Source: Anniella stebbinsi (lineage: Eukaryota; Chordata; Lepidosauria; Squamata; Anniellidae). Taken from it: 64,000 nucleotides of DNA. Numbering within the stretch: position 1 is the stretch's first letter; each line of letters starts with the position of its first letter. Location: the NCBI GenBank assembly GCA_029215795.1, contig JARDYH010000001.1:297296654-297360653 (forward strand), written 5' to 3'. The notes beneath the pieces are model-generated. The model worked only from the letters and a program-made list of their open reading frames with translations, did no database searches and had not been told where the DNA came from. Below are positions 53,483 through 64,000 of the stretch, in pieces. The translations under genes and the position numbers were made by a program.

Positions 53483-56400
53483 TTAACTAGTGAGTCCTTT
53501 CTTAGCTCTAGCTTCTTCTTTTTCCCACGATTGTTCAATTAAATCTTCAAATCTAGTATTATTTCTACATTCCTTATTCTTTGTCCTCCATTCCTGTGTC
53601 CATTTTAACAATTGCAAACACTTGAACCACGCTATCTTTTGTCCTTTAAATAAGTCTTTAATATGCTCACTATCCTTCATCTTTTCCATCCAGTTCCTTA
53701 ATTTAATAATGTCTTGTTCTTTCAGACTCGCTTCTATCTCTGGTTTTAATACTCTTGGGAAGTTTCCCACTACTACAACTGGGGCAAGCGGAGAATCCCC
53801 TGGTATCAACTTCCCTCTATACTTCTCCCAGATCATTAATATATTTTCCAACAATGGGTTGTCCAGTACTTTCAATTCTTTCTTTTGCATTTTAGTAAAA
53901 AATATATTTCGCAGTTTACATTCGATCTCTACTGTTTGCGATTCTAACCATTCCAAGTCTTGTTCCCCTATAATAGCATAAATAACATATCTTAACTGAT
54001 TAGCAATATAATAATTCTTAATATTCGGAAGTCCTAAACCTCCTTTCTTTTGAGCCTTATACCATAACCCCTTATTTATCCTAGCTCTTTTATCCCCATT
54101 ACAATAAGCATTAATCATATTTTGCCAACTTTTAATCTCAGCTACTGATATTCTAATAGGTAACATTCTAAACAAAAAATTAATCTTAGGTAATATCTTC
54201 ATTTTAATAACCGCTATTCTACCAAACCAAGAATATTTTAATTTTCTATATATCTGTAATTTCTCCCCTACCTCTTTTCTTAACCTTACAAAATTAAGTT
54301 CCTCTAATCTATCTAATTCTCTGTCTATATTAACTCCTAAATATCGTATTATGTTTTTATAGCCTAATCCTAAATTAGCTTTACATTTCTCCATCTCTTC
54401 CTTGTTATAATTATACAACATCATTTCTGACTTCCCCCAGTTAACTTGTAATCCTGTAATTTCCCCAAATTCTCTCAAATGTTTCTGAATCAACTCCCCG
54501 CTTTCTAGGGGATCTTCTAATGTCAATAACGTATCATCCGCAAACATATTCACTTTAATCTTATCATTACTACCTATCCCCTTTAATCTTTCATCTTCCC
54601 TAATTACATTTGCTAAAATTTCTATAACTACTGCAAATAAGATCAGCGAAAGTGGACATCCTTGCCTAGTTCCTCGAGCTAGATTTATTTGTTGCATTAA
54701 CCCATCATTAACCATTATTTCCGCTTTGTTATTTTTATACATCTGATTAATCACTCCCATAAATTTATGTCTAAACCCAAATGTTTTTAATATTATTTTT
54801 AACGCTGGCCATTCCACGCAATCAAAGGCTTTGAAAATATCTAAAGCTACTAATCCTGCTTTTAAATTCCTTTTTTTTATAATATTTATTATATTTATAA
54901 CTCTCCCAATTAAATTCGGCATTTTCCTACCTACAATAAATCCACATTGATCATTTTTTATATATTTAAAAATAAATGAACCCATTCTTTTAGCCATTAT
55001 TGCTGAAAATATTTTTGCATCCTGATTTATTAAAGATATTGGTCTATAAGATGCTGGATCCGTCAAATCCTTGCCTTGCTTCTGTATTAAGATAACCATG
55101 GACTGATCCCATGATGGCGGAGTCATTCCTCCTTCTATTATATTATTATATAATTTTAATAATCTAGGTATTAAAATATCCTTAAATATTTTATAAAATT
55201 CCGGCCCCAATCCATCAATCCCCGGAGACTTACCTCCTTTTAGTTTTGCAATAATTCCCTCAATTTCTTTCTCAGTAACCAAGGCTTCCATACTCTCTTT
55301 ATCTTGATCATCCAGTCTTATTTTCCAATTTCTTTCTACATATTCCTGTATCTTATCTTTTGAAACCGCCTCTGAAGCATATAATTCTTTATAAAATTCC
55401 TGAAAAACTGTTAATTTATCTTTCATTAAATTACATCTATTCCCTAATTTATCTCTAATTGTCCCTATCATATTCTTAGCCTTCTCTGACCGCGTGGATC
55501 TAGCCAGCATTTTGGAATTTCTATTATTGTATTCAAAAAAATCTCTCTTTAAATACAACAAGTTCTTTTGAACCTGTTCTATTTCTTCTTTCTCCAATTC
55601 CTTTTTCTTTGCTTGAATTAGGGCATATAACCGCTTATCTTTTGTCTCTCTTAATCTCTCCTCTAGTCTCCTTATCTCTTCTTCAGCGTTTTTATTAAGT
55701 ACTTCCTGTTGCTTTTTAAGTGTGGACATTTCCCTAATACACATCCCTCTTATTACTGCTTTCATTGTATCCCATAATAATCCTTGCGAATTAACTCCTT
55801 TTTCATTTATCTGCCATATTTCCTGCACTTCCTTTTTTAGTTTCTCTACTATACTTTTATTTTTAAAAATTCTTCCATCCATTCTCCATCTCTTTGCTTG
55901 TTTATAATCCTTCTTCCTCTTCATCTCCATCATCATTAATGCATGGTCAGTGATCTTTATTACTCCTATATCACAATCTATTAAGTTTGGTAGCATATTC
56001 TTTGATATAAATATATAATCAATCCTTGAATAACTCTTAAATCTAGGTGAGTAAAAGGTATATTTCCTCTCTTCTCCTTTTAATACTCTCCATACATCCA
56101 TTAATTCTTTCCTCTCCATTAGTTTAGCTAGTTCCGTCTTCCCCCCACCTCTAGCATCTCTAATAATGTTATCCCTATCTTTCCCTTTATGAAGTACCAT
56201 ATTGAAATCTCCTGCCATCACAATATTTTTTTCCCCTAAATCTCCCACCATATCAAACACTTCTTTAAAGAATTCAATTTGATTCCCATTTGGAGCATAG
56301 ACATTAATCAGCACGAATTCTTCCCCTTCCATCGTACAGTAAATTATAAGGATCCTTCCATTCTTATCTTTCTTTACACTTTGAATATTAATACATTTCT

Positions 56401-56634
56401 TCGATATTATGGTTGCCACACCTCTCGCTTTAGAAGTACCACATGACTTTTCATACACTCCTATTTCCCTCATTCGTAACTCATTAACCCCCTCCTTTAT
56501 CTGATGAGTTTCCTGCAAAAAAAATTATATCAATTTTTTCTCTTTTCAACATTGTTTCAATTCTTCGTCTTTTTACCACCGTTCCTAGCCCCTTAACATT
56601 TAAAGTTGCACAACTCAATTTATTTTCCATTTCT
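53483..56634 (-). pseudogene. L1 ORF2 (endonuclease and reverse transcriptase), frameshifted and 3'-truncated
   Basis: The natural start appears to be an ATG near 56632 (MENKLSCATLNVKGLG). The frame breaks at an 8-T run (complement of 56517-56524), where seven would keep it open; a 1011-codon frame then follows. The endonuclease has FLQETHQ, VYAPNG and MAGDFNMV. The RT has SPGIDGLGPEFYK, ALDIFKAFD, RGTRQGCPLS and FADDTLL (about residue 660 of the long frame). The C-terminal zinc-knuckle region is lost at the foldback junction. ORF2p nicks target DNA and copies L1 RNA in cis. This copy is disabled, though a single homopolymer error could also be a sequencing artefact. Confidence 0.88.
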
Positions 56635-56859
56635 TAGTTTCAGCCATATGAATACATTGATCTCGGTCAGTGAACCCCATACCCCCCCTCCCTTCCCTCC
56701 CCCCACACATACCCTCATTTTTACTCCCCTGCTCACCAGACCTCTGGGCGCTGGTCCCAATTATTTTAGAACTCTTCGGGGGGGGGGGGGGAACCCGGCC
56801 CAACCCTCAGAGCGAAGTCCGACCCTCCTCTCCTTTCCCCTTTCCCCACTAATCCCTTT

Positions 56860-57861
56860 TCATTGACTAGAACCTCCAACCGCTCCTTCTTCTTGGACTA
56901 CTTCTCCCGGATCGTTGGCATCGATTATGCCCAACTTCTCCAACAGCTCGATTCCCTGCTCACACGATGTTATTCTTTCTTGCTTCCCACACCAAACAAA
57001 TCTCAAAAATACTGGATATCCCCAGTTGTAAGTTATCGATTTCTTCCTCAATGCTGCTGTGCAAATCTTAACACTCTTCCTCCACTGCACGGTCTGCAGG
57101 GAAAGATCCTGATAAATCTCAATTGCTGTTGCTTGAATCTTTGGTTGAGGTTGTTTTCTGATTGCTTGCATAAATTTTTCTTTTTTATAATAATTTGCAA
57201 ATTTAACTATTATGTCTCTTGGAAGCACTCCTTTACCTTTGAAACCAACTCTATGCACCCGTTCGAGATCAGCTTCGTCCCAAGCCAAATCTGGAAGTTG
57301 TATTTTTATCCATGACAGAATTGTATCTCTTAAATCTTTTAAATTCTCTCTTTCTTGTTCCGGATATTTTCTTATGCGGATATTTGCTCGTCTATCCCGA
57401 TCCTCCATAGCGATAAGGCGTTGTTCATGTTGAGACAGCTGGTCATCCTGCTTCTTGCAAACTTCAACCACTGCTCTCGTATCTGTCTGCAGCACCCCAA
57501 CATCCTTCACCACTTGCGTTAAACCCATCATAAGCTCCTTTTGCATATCGTTAATGCGCTTGGCCAAGCGCTCTTCAAGACCAACGAGCATTTTATTGAT
57601 ATCAACCTTTAACTCATCCATTGGATCTGGCTGACCTCCTCTGGTAGTCTTTGGAATTACAACCGGGTCTGCAATTGGTAACGCAGAGCTTTTTACAGGA
57701 GATTTCTTTGCTGGCTTCTTATCTAGAATGTCTGGCATATTTTGCTCCTCCAAGCACGTCAATCTCTGCCAAGTACGATCCGAACCACGCTCTTTTGAGG
57801 ATCTAACCCAGGCGGGGGTGGGAGCAGAAGATTTCTTCTGTCGTCCCTCCTTCTTTCTCAT
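56860..57861 (-). CDS. L1 ORF1 protein (RNA-binding), 333 aa, intact
   Basis: An uninterrupted ORF from ATG to stop. Residues 1-80 are basic and disordered. Residues of about 81-156 form a coiled coil (LVGLEERLAKRINDMQKEL region). From 157 there is the RRM-like domain (RRANIRIRKYPEQE, ERVHRVGFKGKG, PRDIIVKFANYYKKE), then the C-terminal domain (IQATAIEIYQDLS, YPVFLRFVW). This is the L1 ORF1p layout; the protein trimerises and coats L1 RNA. Length is close to mammalian ORF1p. It lies upstream of ORF2 on the same strand, with about 225 bp between them. Confidence 0.88.
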   Translation of the reverse strand: MRKKEGRQKKSSAPTPAWVRSSKERGSDRTWQRLTCLEEQNMPDILDKKPAKKSPVKSSALPIADPVVIPKTTRGGQPDPMDELKVDINKMLVGLEERLAKRINDMQKELMMGLTQVVKDVGVLQTDTRAVVEVCKKQDDQLSQHEQRLIAMEDRDRRANIRIRKYPEQERENLKDLRDTILSWIKIQLPDLAWDEADLERVHRVGFKGKGVLPRDIIVKFANYYKKEKFMQAIRKQPQPKIQATAIEIYQDLSLQTVQWRKSVKICTAALRKKSITYNWGYPVFLRFVWCGKQERITSCEQGIELLEKLGIIDANDPGEVVQEEGAVGGSSQ

Positions 57862-58680
57862 GAATTATCCCCCCCCCCCCGTCAGCCTGGTGCTCTTGTT
57901 TACCTAAGCCAGTCAGACTAGACTACAAGTTCACTGGGGATTGACATTGATCATCTTCTCAATATTCAGTTCTATTTCCCTCAGTCTCTCTCCCAGTAAC
58001 CTAATCAGCCAGTCTGCCTTAAATCCTCAATTATAAGTCCATAAATCACCTCAATAATGGCGCCGCTTCAATGCTTACAGTCTAATCGCGTTAGTTTCGC
58101 TTTTAGAGCCAAAAGATTCTTGCTGCTGCTCCGCTGTCCCTCCGATAATTAATCACTTCCAGACACTATAACACACTCTTTTGAGAGTTTAACCCAGGCA
58201 GGGGTGGGAATAAAAACTTCTTATAACATCTCTCCTTGTTGCTCGTAAATTATCCCCTCCCTCCGTCCGCCTGGATCCTCTTCCTTATGCCACAGCCAGT
58301 CAGCCTAGACTTCAAGTTTACTGGGGCTTGATATTGTTCGTCCTCACAATATTCAGTTCTATTTCAAGTCCAAACTCAATCCCAGTAAGCTAATCAAGTA
58401 GTCTGCCTTGTATCATCCATTAAAAGTCCATAAATTACCTCAACAATGGCGTCCTTCTTTGTTGTCAGCTCGAAGCGTCTGGTTTCGCTTTTACGGCCAG
58501 CAGGCTCTTGCCTCTTATCAGCTCCCGCTCAGGTAATCAATCACTTCCAGTCAACATAACATGCCTTTATTACTCTCTTGAGACTCTTCTATAAGGAATT
58601 AGTGCTTAATTCAAAGCTTTTTTAAGGAGCTCCGAAGATCTACGACTTCACCCGGTCGCGTTCATGGCCACGCCCCAATA
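57790..58680 (-). promoter_or_regulatory. L1 5' UTR with tandem monomers
   Basis: The landmarks tcttttgag and taacccaggc recur at a spacing of exactly 386 bp (57791 and 58177; 57805 and 58191), and a third partial unit begins near 58573. Mouse-type L1 promoters also consist of tandem monomers. The ORF1 start lies within the unit nearest the gene. Confidence 0.75.
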
Positions 58681-60813
58681 CATTAGCTTTCCAACGCAGT
58701 TTTAAAATTTTAGATCGGACACTTTGTTCACTGTTATAGCTTAAATCAGAAAAGTTAGGGGGGAAATGGCTTCAGCACTCTTGATGACTCCATAAAAAAA
58801 TGTCTAAGCAACCAGTCAGAATGGGCTATCGCACAAACATACAATCCAGAAACATACACTTTAAAAAATCATTATGAAATTTTGTCATCTTACATGATAT
58901 CAATTTTTGGTGCAGTCCATAGATCATATAGTAGTAACAGTGAGGTCTGCAATCAAATATTTTTTCCACACTTCCTCCTATTAGGGCTCTACTTTCAAAT
59001 TTGGTTGCACGAGAAGCAAATGCCTTGTTTGCGTGAAGAGGTTTGGGTCTGTCCCATGATCCAGTGACACTATTCAAAAGACTGTTAGGACATAGTCACA
59101 AGTTAGTACTATAACACTGTAGAACCAATATTGTTATTGAGGATGCCCAGCAGCCACAGCGCAATTCTCCTCTCCTCCTCTGATCGCTGTGACACAGCCT
59201 CTACTCTTTCAGCCAAGGAGGAGGAGGTAGAGGCAGCAGATTGGATAGATGTGAGAGGAAAAGCCTCGCTCTGGCTTATTCTGTTTTATTTAAGCAGCTC
59301 TGAGATTAAAATGATATTGCATCTCTGCCTGGAAGTGTGTGTGTGTGTGTGGGGGGGGGGGAAGGATCCTATAAAAACTTATCTCTGCTTCTTGCCATCC
59401 CTTGGCTCCACCCTCTGCCCTATCAGTCACAATGGCCAAGAGCCACCACTGATTGAACTCAGTAGAGATTCTGAGTAGACGTGTATAGGATTGCACTGTA
59501 AGTAATTTATCACATCACTCACTTCGTTCTTTTTAAAAATGATAGTTGTTAAGCAGAACTGCAAATACCAATAACTCAACTGAGACTAACAATTTGATAT
59601 AAAGATACTTCTAATCAAGAATTTTATCCAATATATTCTTAATTTCCTCTTGTGGACTGAGTAACAATTCATTAAACTAAGTCATAGAGTACATGAGGAA
59701 CAGTTGGGCCACATTATTGTTCACAGTACTTACTTTCCAGTTTATTAGGGAAGATGAACTATGCTCACCCCCCAAAATAGGCAATGTTCAATTTTGTTCC
59801 TTGTCTGCATCAAAACCTAGGCCTATAGGTTTATAACAGGCGTTCAGATTTTATTGTAGGATAATCCCTTCTACCACTACTGGTATATGTTCAATATATG
59901 TTCTGGACTTATTTCCAGTTCAGTGTGTCTAGGATTGTTGCCTAAAATTATCTGTGTCTCCACTGCTTCTCTTATGCAGTATCTTATTTCACTACTTTAA
60001 AATGTTACAACTGTTGTATAATTATACATTCTTCATATCCTTTGCTGTATATAACATATCCATCAATGCCAATATTCCAGTTATGCCTATTATTTCAAGC
60101 TGTGTTTCTATTTTTAGTCAGACAATTATAAAAATGCATAGTGTTGAAGAAAACATGGTTTATACTTAAAACAAAGTTCTAAGCACTTATCACAATAGTT
60201 AAATGGGATTTGAAGGGTGGAAAAGAAGCTATTTACATATTTATATTATGTAATAAATGAGAAAAAGCAGTAAGCAAGATGCTTATCCAACATCCCAAAA
60301 GAGATCAGAGATTGAATGCAGGATTAAAAACGTAAGACCAGCTTTCTTTTAAACATTTCAGAGTTTCCTGGTACAAGAACACACAACTCAACCCAATGGT
60401 TACACAGAATTAAACTTCAAATGTTTTGTTCACTTATGACAGAAATTAATAACAGTACAAAATAATTGTGAAAACAACATGCCCATTTTCCCCCATTTTG
60501 TTTGCTGTGGCCAACTTATTAAAAGAAAGCAAAAGGAAGCACCATTCTGGTTTTAAATTTGAAATATACAATGACTTAACCCACCCCCATCTCTAAAGCT
60601 GTTTGAAAGAATAAAGCTTACCACACTATTGTATTCCCATTTCCCTCCAAAAATAAACACAAGACAAAAGAAAACCTTGACTGTATATCATCAGATGCAA
60701 GTCAGAATCAGCACCAGCATTCATGCTAGTTGCTCCATTGCCAAATTATTATTTAGTATTCAGACATTTTTATATGTCACTGCCCCTGAAAACAAGTTTT
60801 TTTGAAAGTTTGA
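58681..60813 (-). other. FBXO3 3' UTR and downstream flank
   Basis: The 3' UTR probably reaches about 59.7-59.85 kb. A (TG)n(G)n tract lies at 59335-59360. No other gene is recognised. Confidence 0.5.
59850..59855 (-). terminator. Candidate FBXO3 poly(A) signal
   Basis: AATAAA on the minus strand, about 960 nt past the stop codon. Another AATAAA is at 59741-59746. Confidence 0.4.
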
Positions 60814-60939
60814 TCAGGTCTGGTGTGGACAGCGGCCAGAAGGAGCAGGAATGTCTAGGATTCTACGCCTATCTTCATATTCATCAGTGTCTGTTGAATC
60901 TTCATCCTCATCCATTGCACATTCATTATGATTGGTTTC
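60814..60939 (-). CDS. FBXO3: FBXO3 terminal coding exon (acidic tail)
   Basis: Acceptor cattttag, then 41 codons with [20 protein letters not shown] and a stop at 60814-60816. Confidence 0.8.
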   Translation of the reverse strand, partial: ETNHNECAMDEDEDSTDTDEYEDRRRILDIPAPSGRCPHQT

Positions 60940-63710
60940 CTAAAATGTAAAAACAGAAGCCATATAACTTAGTTTTTAGCCAAAGTTTCTTTGCAAAAAC
61001 ACCTCAACTAAATTTGGTCATGCTTATGCTACCAGCTCATCCAGAAAAGCAAAGGCAACCACAACATAAGTTAAGTGCATCAACATTTCATGTTACTTTT
61101 AGTGGTGTTTATATAACTTGGTCTGGTTGGCTGGCTGATTGGTCTGGCAAGTTATTCAACAAGAAGTCTGGGACTGGGTTTGGACGACATGATAACTAAC
61201 GGTGGGTTAAATAGTCAACAGTTGGTTATTGTGTCATCTGTTGGGACTTTTTCACACCACAGTTGGTTATTTGGCTGAAATAACCAACGCAAATAACCAA
61301 CGCTATGCAGAGTTGATTATTTGAACAACCGTTGGCTATTGTGTCGTGTATTGGGCGGCATTGACTATTTCATCGCACATAGAACATAGATTGTTATTTT
61401 TGGCGACTGCAGAATCCCCTGACAAGTGTGACCAAAGCGGCAGCAGCTGGCCTACTCCAGATGGCAGAACTCACAATGTCTGGTGGGACACCAGTGGGAG
61501 GACTTGGGGGGGGGGGGGAAGGGGGGATGTGTCAATCAAACACACCATTGTGTAATAGTCAACTTGACGCTGGCCTTAATCCACATCATAGTTGATTATA
61601 ATCATATTGTGTGAGGAGTACCCCCTCATTAATCAACCATGACGTTGACTATTAACCCACCATTGACTATTGGGTTGTCCGAACGCAGCCTCGCTGAATT
61701 CTCAGTACTGCCATTTGAAACAGAGGGTGCTTCCAAATGGAGGAATCAAAATCAATTAATCAAAATAATGATAAATGTGGGAACACAAGTTAGTGTTTTT
61801 AGTATATACATTGTAAAATATGCAAGAACACTACTCATAGATTTTAAGAACTATTTAAGCAGTTTTAAGCACAAAGCATATCATCATTTTTAAAATACAA
61901 GTCTATTCATTTTGTGGAAACCAAATATCAAAGTTAAGGCTTAAAGACAATGGTTTTGACTTACCATGCGTGCTGTAGATACCTTGAACATTGGGCAAAC
62001 CATATGAAACCTAGGAATGGTGACATTAAAAAACTTGTCTTTGTAGTACAGACAATGGAATGTATAGTATCCTTCCATGTACCCTGAAGTAGTGGCAAAC
62101 GTAGTGCAGCTAGTATATTCATATACTCGACCTGGACTGATTATTGGAAATTCTCCTGTAGGAACAAAGCGAGCAGAGACTTCAATTTTTAGAACCAAAT
62201 ACACTTTTGCTAGAGTCAATTTATATATATGTTATGATAAACACACTTGTTTTAAAAATAGGCTGAAATGGGCCAGTTGTTTTTAAAGTAGCCTTGGGAC
62301 CCCACGCTGGTTTCCTGACAAACATCAACTCCCTTGGTTGCTATTTGCTTCTGAAGGGGTGCAGTTTACTGCAAGTAGATCCTTCAGAGGCAAACAGCAG
62401 CCAAGAGCAGACCATGTTCAACAGAAACCAGTGTGGTGCCCTCACCTCAAGTGGCAGCAAGTGCTAGACTAGTGCCCCAGAGCTACTTTTAAAAAATAAA
62501 TAAAATAAAGTGGTCAGTTGAAGCACACTTAATTGAACATTTTAATCTAAAAACATTTCCGCAAATGGTCAAAATCTTAAAAGAACATTCCTTACCTACT
62601 ACTCCAGGACCCTGAACTTCCTCCACATCACCTTTGGCATTAGTTATTCTCCAGTACCGGCTGTCTAGTTGACAAGCCTTCTCTGGAAGTGCATCTTTGG
62701 ACATCTCAATTCTAACAAATTACACAAAGCACACATTTTAGTGAAGTGTCACCAACATAGGAAAGCACCAACATAAGCATTCAATTCTTAAAAATGCTAT
62801 CCAGAATTTTTAACTGTTTTTAGGACTGAGAGGGGTGGTGGGGAGAATTGTCTGGTCGAAAATAGCAGCACTCATGTTTGCTACTTCAAAAGCCAGCCTA
62901 GATGTGCACTGCAGTGTCAGAAGGAGAGGACAGAACAAAAGTCACACAAAAGATGAAATAACAGGCACTTTGCTGGTGTGCACTACTGTCTGTATATATT
63001 GCACTGTATTGCAATACAGGATAGAAGTGCTCAGCTTCTCAAATACATCCAAATAACCTTTCACAAAAGTTTATAGCCAGAAGGTTGCTATGTCTGTCAC
63101 AGATATCACAGCAAATATCCGACAGCTGTCTGTGATGCTTAGATTACATATATCACTCATTAGCAGGGGCAAAGAAGTCATGCTTTCCTCCTAAAACAGA
63201 TACAGCAATTTCACTAAAAGGGAAATTAAATTTCCCAGCACAAGAAATACTACCCTGAAGAGACACATTGGGATCGTGTGCAACTGTCATGCAATTTTTA
63301 CACAAGGAGAAAATCATCATTTGAAATGGTTCTTAGGTAAAGGAATATGGATTACAGAATGGTATAGAGGAGGGAGTTAAAAGCAGAGAACCAGGTTCAA
63401 GTTCTCAGTGCAGCATTGCAGAAAATCAACAAACATTTCCACATTTTCCTCTTAAAAACACAGAATTTATGATTTTGAGAAGATACACTAGTTTTCTGAA
63501 GAAGTTTACAATTTTACTCTGATCAAAGAAATCTTCAAGGCTTGACACTAACACATTGATGAAAATAACAAGTTATACTGTTCCTACCTGATTCTATAAG
63601 TAAAGAAATAGTGAGGTGGATGTACAGAACTGAGTTCAGGCAGAAAAGATGTGGAGACCGAGACAGTAATATCTCCTGTTGTTGCTACACAATCCTTATC
63701 GTGAATGTAT
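60814..63710 (-). CDS. FBXO3: F-box only protein 3, last four coding exons (partial gene)
   Basis: Exons 63588-63710, 62596-62711, 61965-62155 and 60814-60939 join in frame (phases 2, 1, 0). They encode the ApaG (DUF525) domain: [89 protein letters not shown] and [19 protein letters not shown] short acidic tail ([14 protein letters not shown]) and a basic/Pro end follow, to TGA at 60814-60816. FBXO3 is the substrate adaptor of an SCF (SKP1-CUL1) ubiquitin ligase; the F-box and SUKH regions lie beyond the right edge. The ApaG part is very close to the human protein, but the acidic tail looks shorter. Confidence 0.93.
61165..61690. repeat. Inverted-repeat MITE in the last FBXO3 intron
   Basis: The left end (gggtttggacgacatgataa) and the complement of the right end (ggctgcgttcggacaaccca) are related. 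Both continue into ggtgggttaaatagtcaac-type sequence. A G13 run lies in the middle (about 61507-61519). Confidence 0.7.
61965..62155 (-). CDS. FBXO3: FBXO3 coding exon (ApaG, C-terminal part)
   Basis: Acceptor gttcctacag, donor GCATG|gtaagt; 191 nt, encoding [20 protein letters not shown] and the final beta strands. Confidence 0.93.
62156..62595 (-). other. FBXO3 intron
   Basis: A 440-bp GT-AG intron; no repeat recognised. Confidence 0.7.
62596..62711 (-). CDS. FBXO3: FBXO3 coding exon (ApaG, central)
   Basis: Acceptor ttgttag, donor TAGTAG|gtaag; 116 nt, encoding [20 protein letters not shown]. Confidence 0.93.
62712..63587 (-). other. FBXO3 intron
   Basis: An 876-bp GT-AG intron; no repeat or exon recognised. 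Confidence 0.65.
63588..63710 (-). CDS. FBXO3: FBXO3 coding exon (start of ApaG domain)
   Basis: Acceptor tttgctag, donor ATCAG|gtagg; 123 nt, encoding [20 protein letters not shown] and following residues. Confidence 0.92.
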
Positions 63711-64000
63711 CTAGCAAATGAAAAAGAAATAAAACTCTCTTGTCCAATATTTTAAGCAATACATATTGAAACACATTCTAGTATAAAAGCCAATATTTCA
63801 CATGAATACATTGTACACTTCAAACTGAGTCTGTATAAACACAGCTGTAAAACTATACCTATCCTTTCTGCTGTATTCAGATCAATACTCATATTTGATT
63901 ACCAAAGCTGATGCGTTAATTATACTCATCTTAAGTGCTATAATGGCCATTTCTTCACATTGGCTGCACCACAGTTAACTGTGAACTCAATGTTTTATTC
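63711..64000 (-). other. FBXO3 intron, continuing beyond the window
   Basis: Intronic sequence up to the right edge. No further exon is seen. Confidence 0.6.

Larger units (their letters stand above)
53481..58680 (-). mobile_element. L1 retrotransposon, long copy lacking its 3' end
   Basis: In minus-strand order: 5' UTR with tandem monomers (about 57870-58680), ORF1, ORF2. ORF2 stops abruptly at 53484 where the foldback begins, so the last ~235 codons and the 3' UTR are missing. The 5' tip is probably in ggggcgtggccatgaacgcg near 58675. Confidence 0.88.

Noticed and set aside
57790..58600. The 386-bp tandem units as a CRISPR-like array or satellite
   Set aside because: They form the 5' UTR of an L1 and are far too long for CRISPR repeats; there are only two full units.
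60625..60640. Donor-like gtaagc on the minus strand past the FBXO3 stop codon
   Set aside because: It lies in the 3' UTR with no partner exon recognised downstream.

Overview
The window is vertebrate nuclear DNA, most likely from a squamate reptile (lizard). The evidence is three spliced host genes with canonical GT-AG introns and a dense mix of transposons: DIRS, L1, L2/CR1-like LINEs, Tc1/mariner, hAT-like and Harbinger-like elements, and a tRNA-derived SINE. I could not run a repeat library or protein search, so family names rest on motifs, termini and target-site duplications.

Host genes, all on the minus strand. (1) A CD59-like gene (copy B), coding exons at 6736-6799, 4816-4911 and 3871-4067, with a probable TATA-box promoter and 5' UTR exon near 13450-13625. 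(2) A second CD59 gene (copy A), coding exons at 36058-36121, 33552-33653 and 30037-30230. (3) The last four coding exons of FBXO3 (63588-63710, 62596-62711, 61965-62155, 60814-60939); the rest of that gene lies beyond the right edge. CD59 and FBXO3 are also neighbours on the same strand in human 11p13, so the block is syntenic. What differs here is a tandem pair of CD59-type genes with the same exon phases, the same ten-cysteine Ly6/uPAR pattern and C-terminal GPI-type tails. CD59 is a membrane inhibitor of the complement attack complex; FBXO3 is an SCF ubiquitin-ligase adaptor with an ApaG domain. The two are linked by position, not by pathway.

Layout. 1-3603: 5' part of a DIRS-type retrotransposon (minus strand), cut by the left edge and ending 267 bp from the CD59-B stop codon. 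3871-6822: CD59-B exons. 6960-12250: an internally deleted L1-like element and L2-type tails inside CD59-B intron 1. 12900-13830: CG-rich CD59-B promoter. 14990-16388: a broken mariner-type element. 16865-29165: hairpin MITEs, Harbinger-like MITEs, simple repeats and a decayed L1. 30037-36135: CD59-A. 36383-38853: a MITE carrying a CG-rich insert, AT/GA microsatellites and a 355-bp MITE. 39188-45190: a hAT-like hairpin element and a 5'-truncated L1 inserted into a SINE. 45923-49402: two more MITEs around a CG-rich island that could be the CD59-A promoter. 50770-53480: L2 tail, MITEs and a large foldback. 53481-58680: a long L1 with ORF1, ORF2 and 5' tandem monomers. 58680-60813: FBXO3 3' UTR and flank.

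The most unusual material is the 355-bp MITE family (six copies, each with a 3-bp target duplication, palindromic ATGCGCAT cores and two cargo-bearing members), the tandem CD59 genes, and the L1 family with tandem promoter monomers and two very similar copies.
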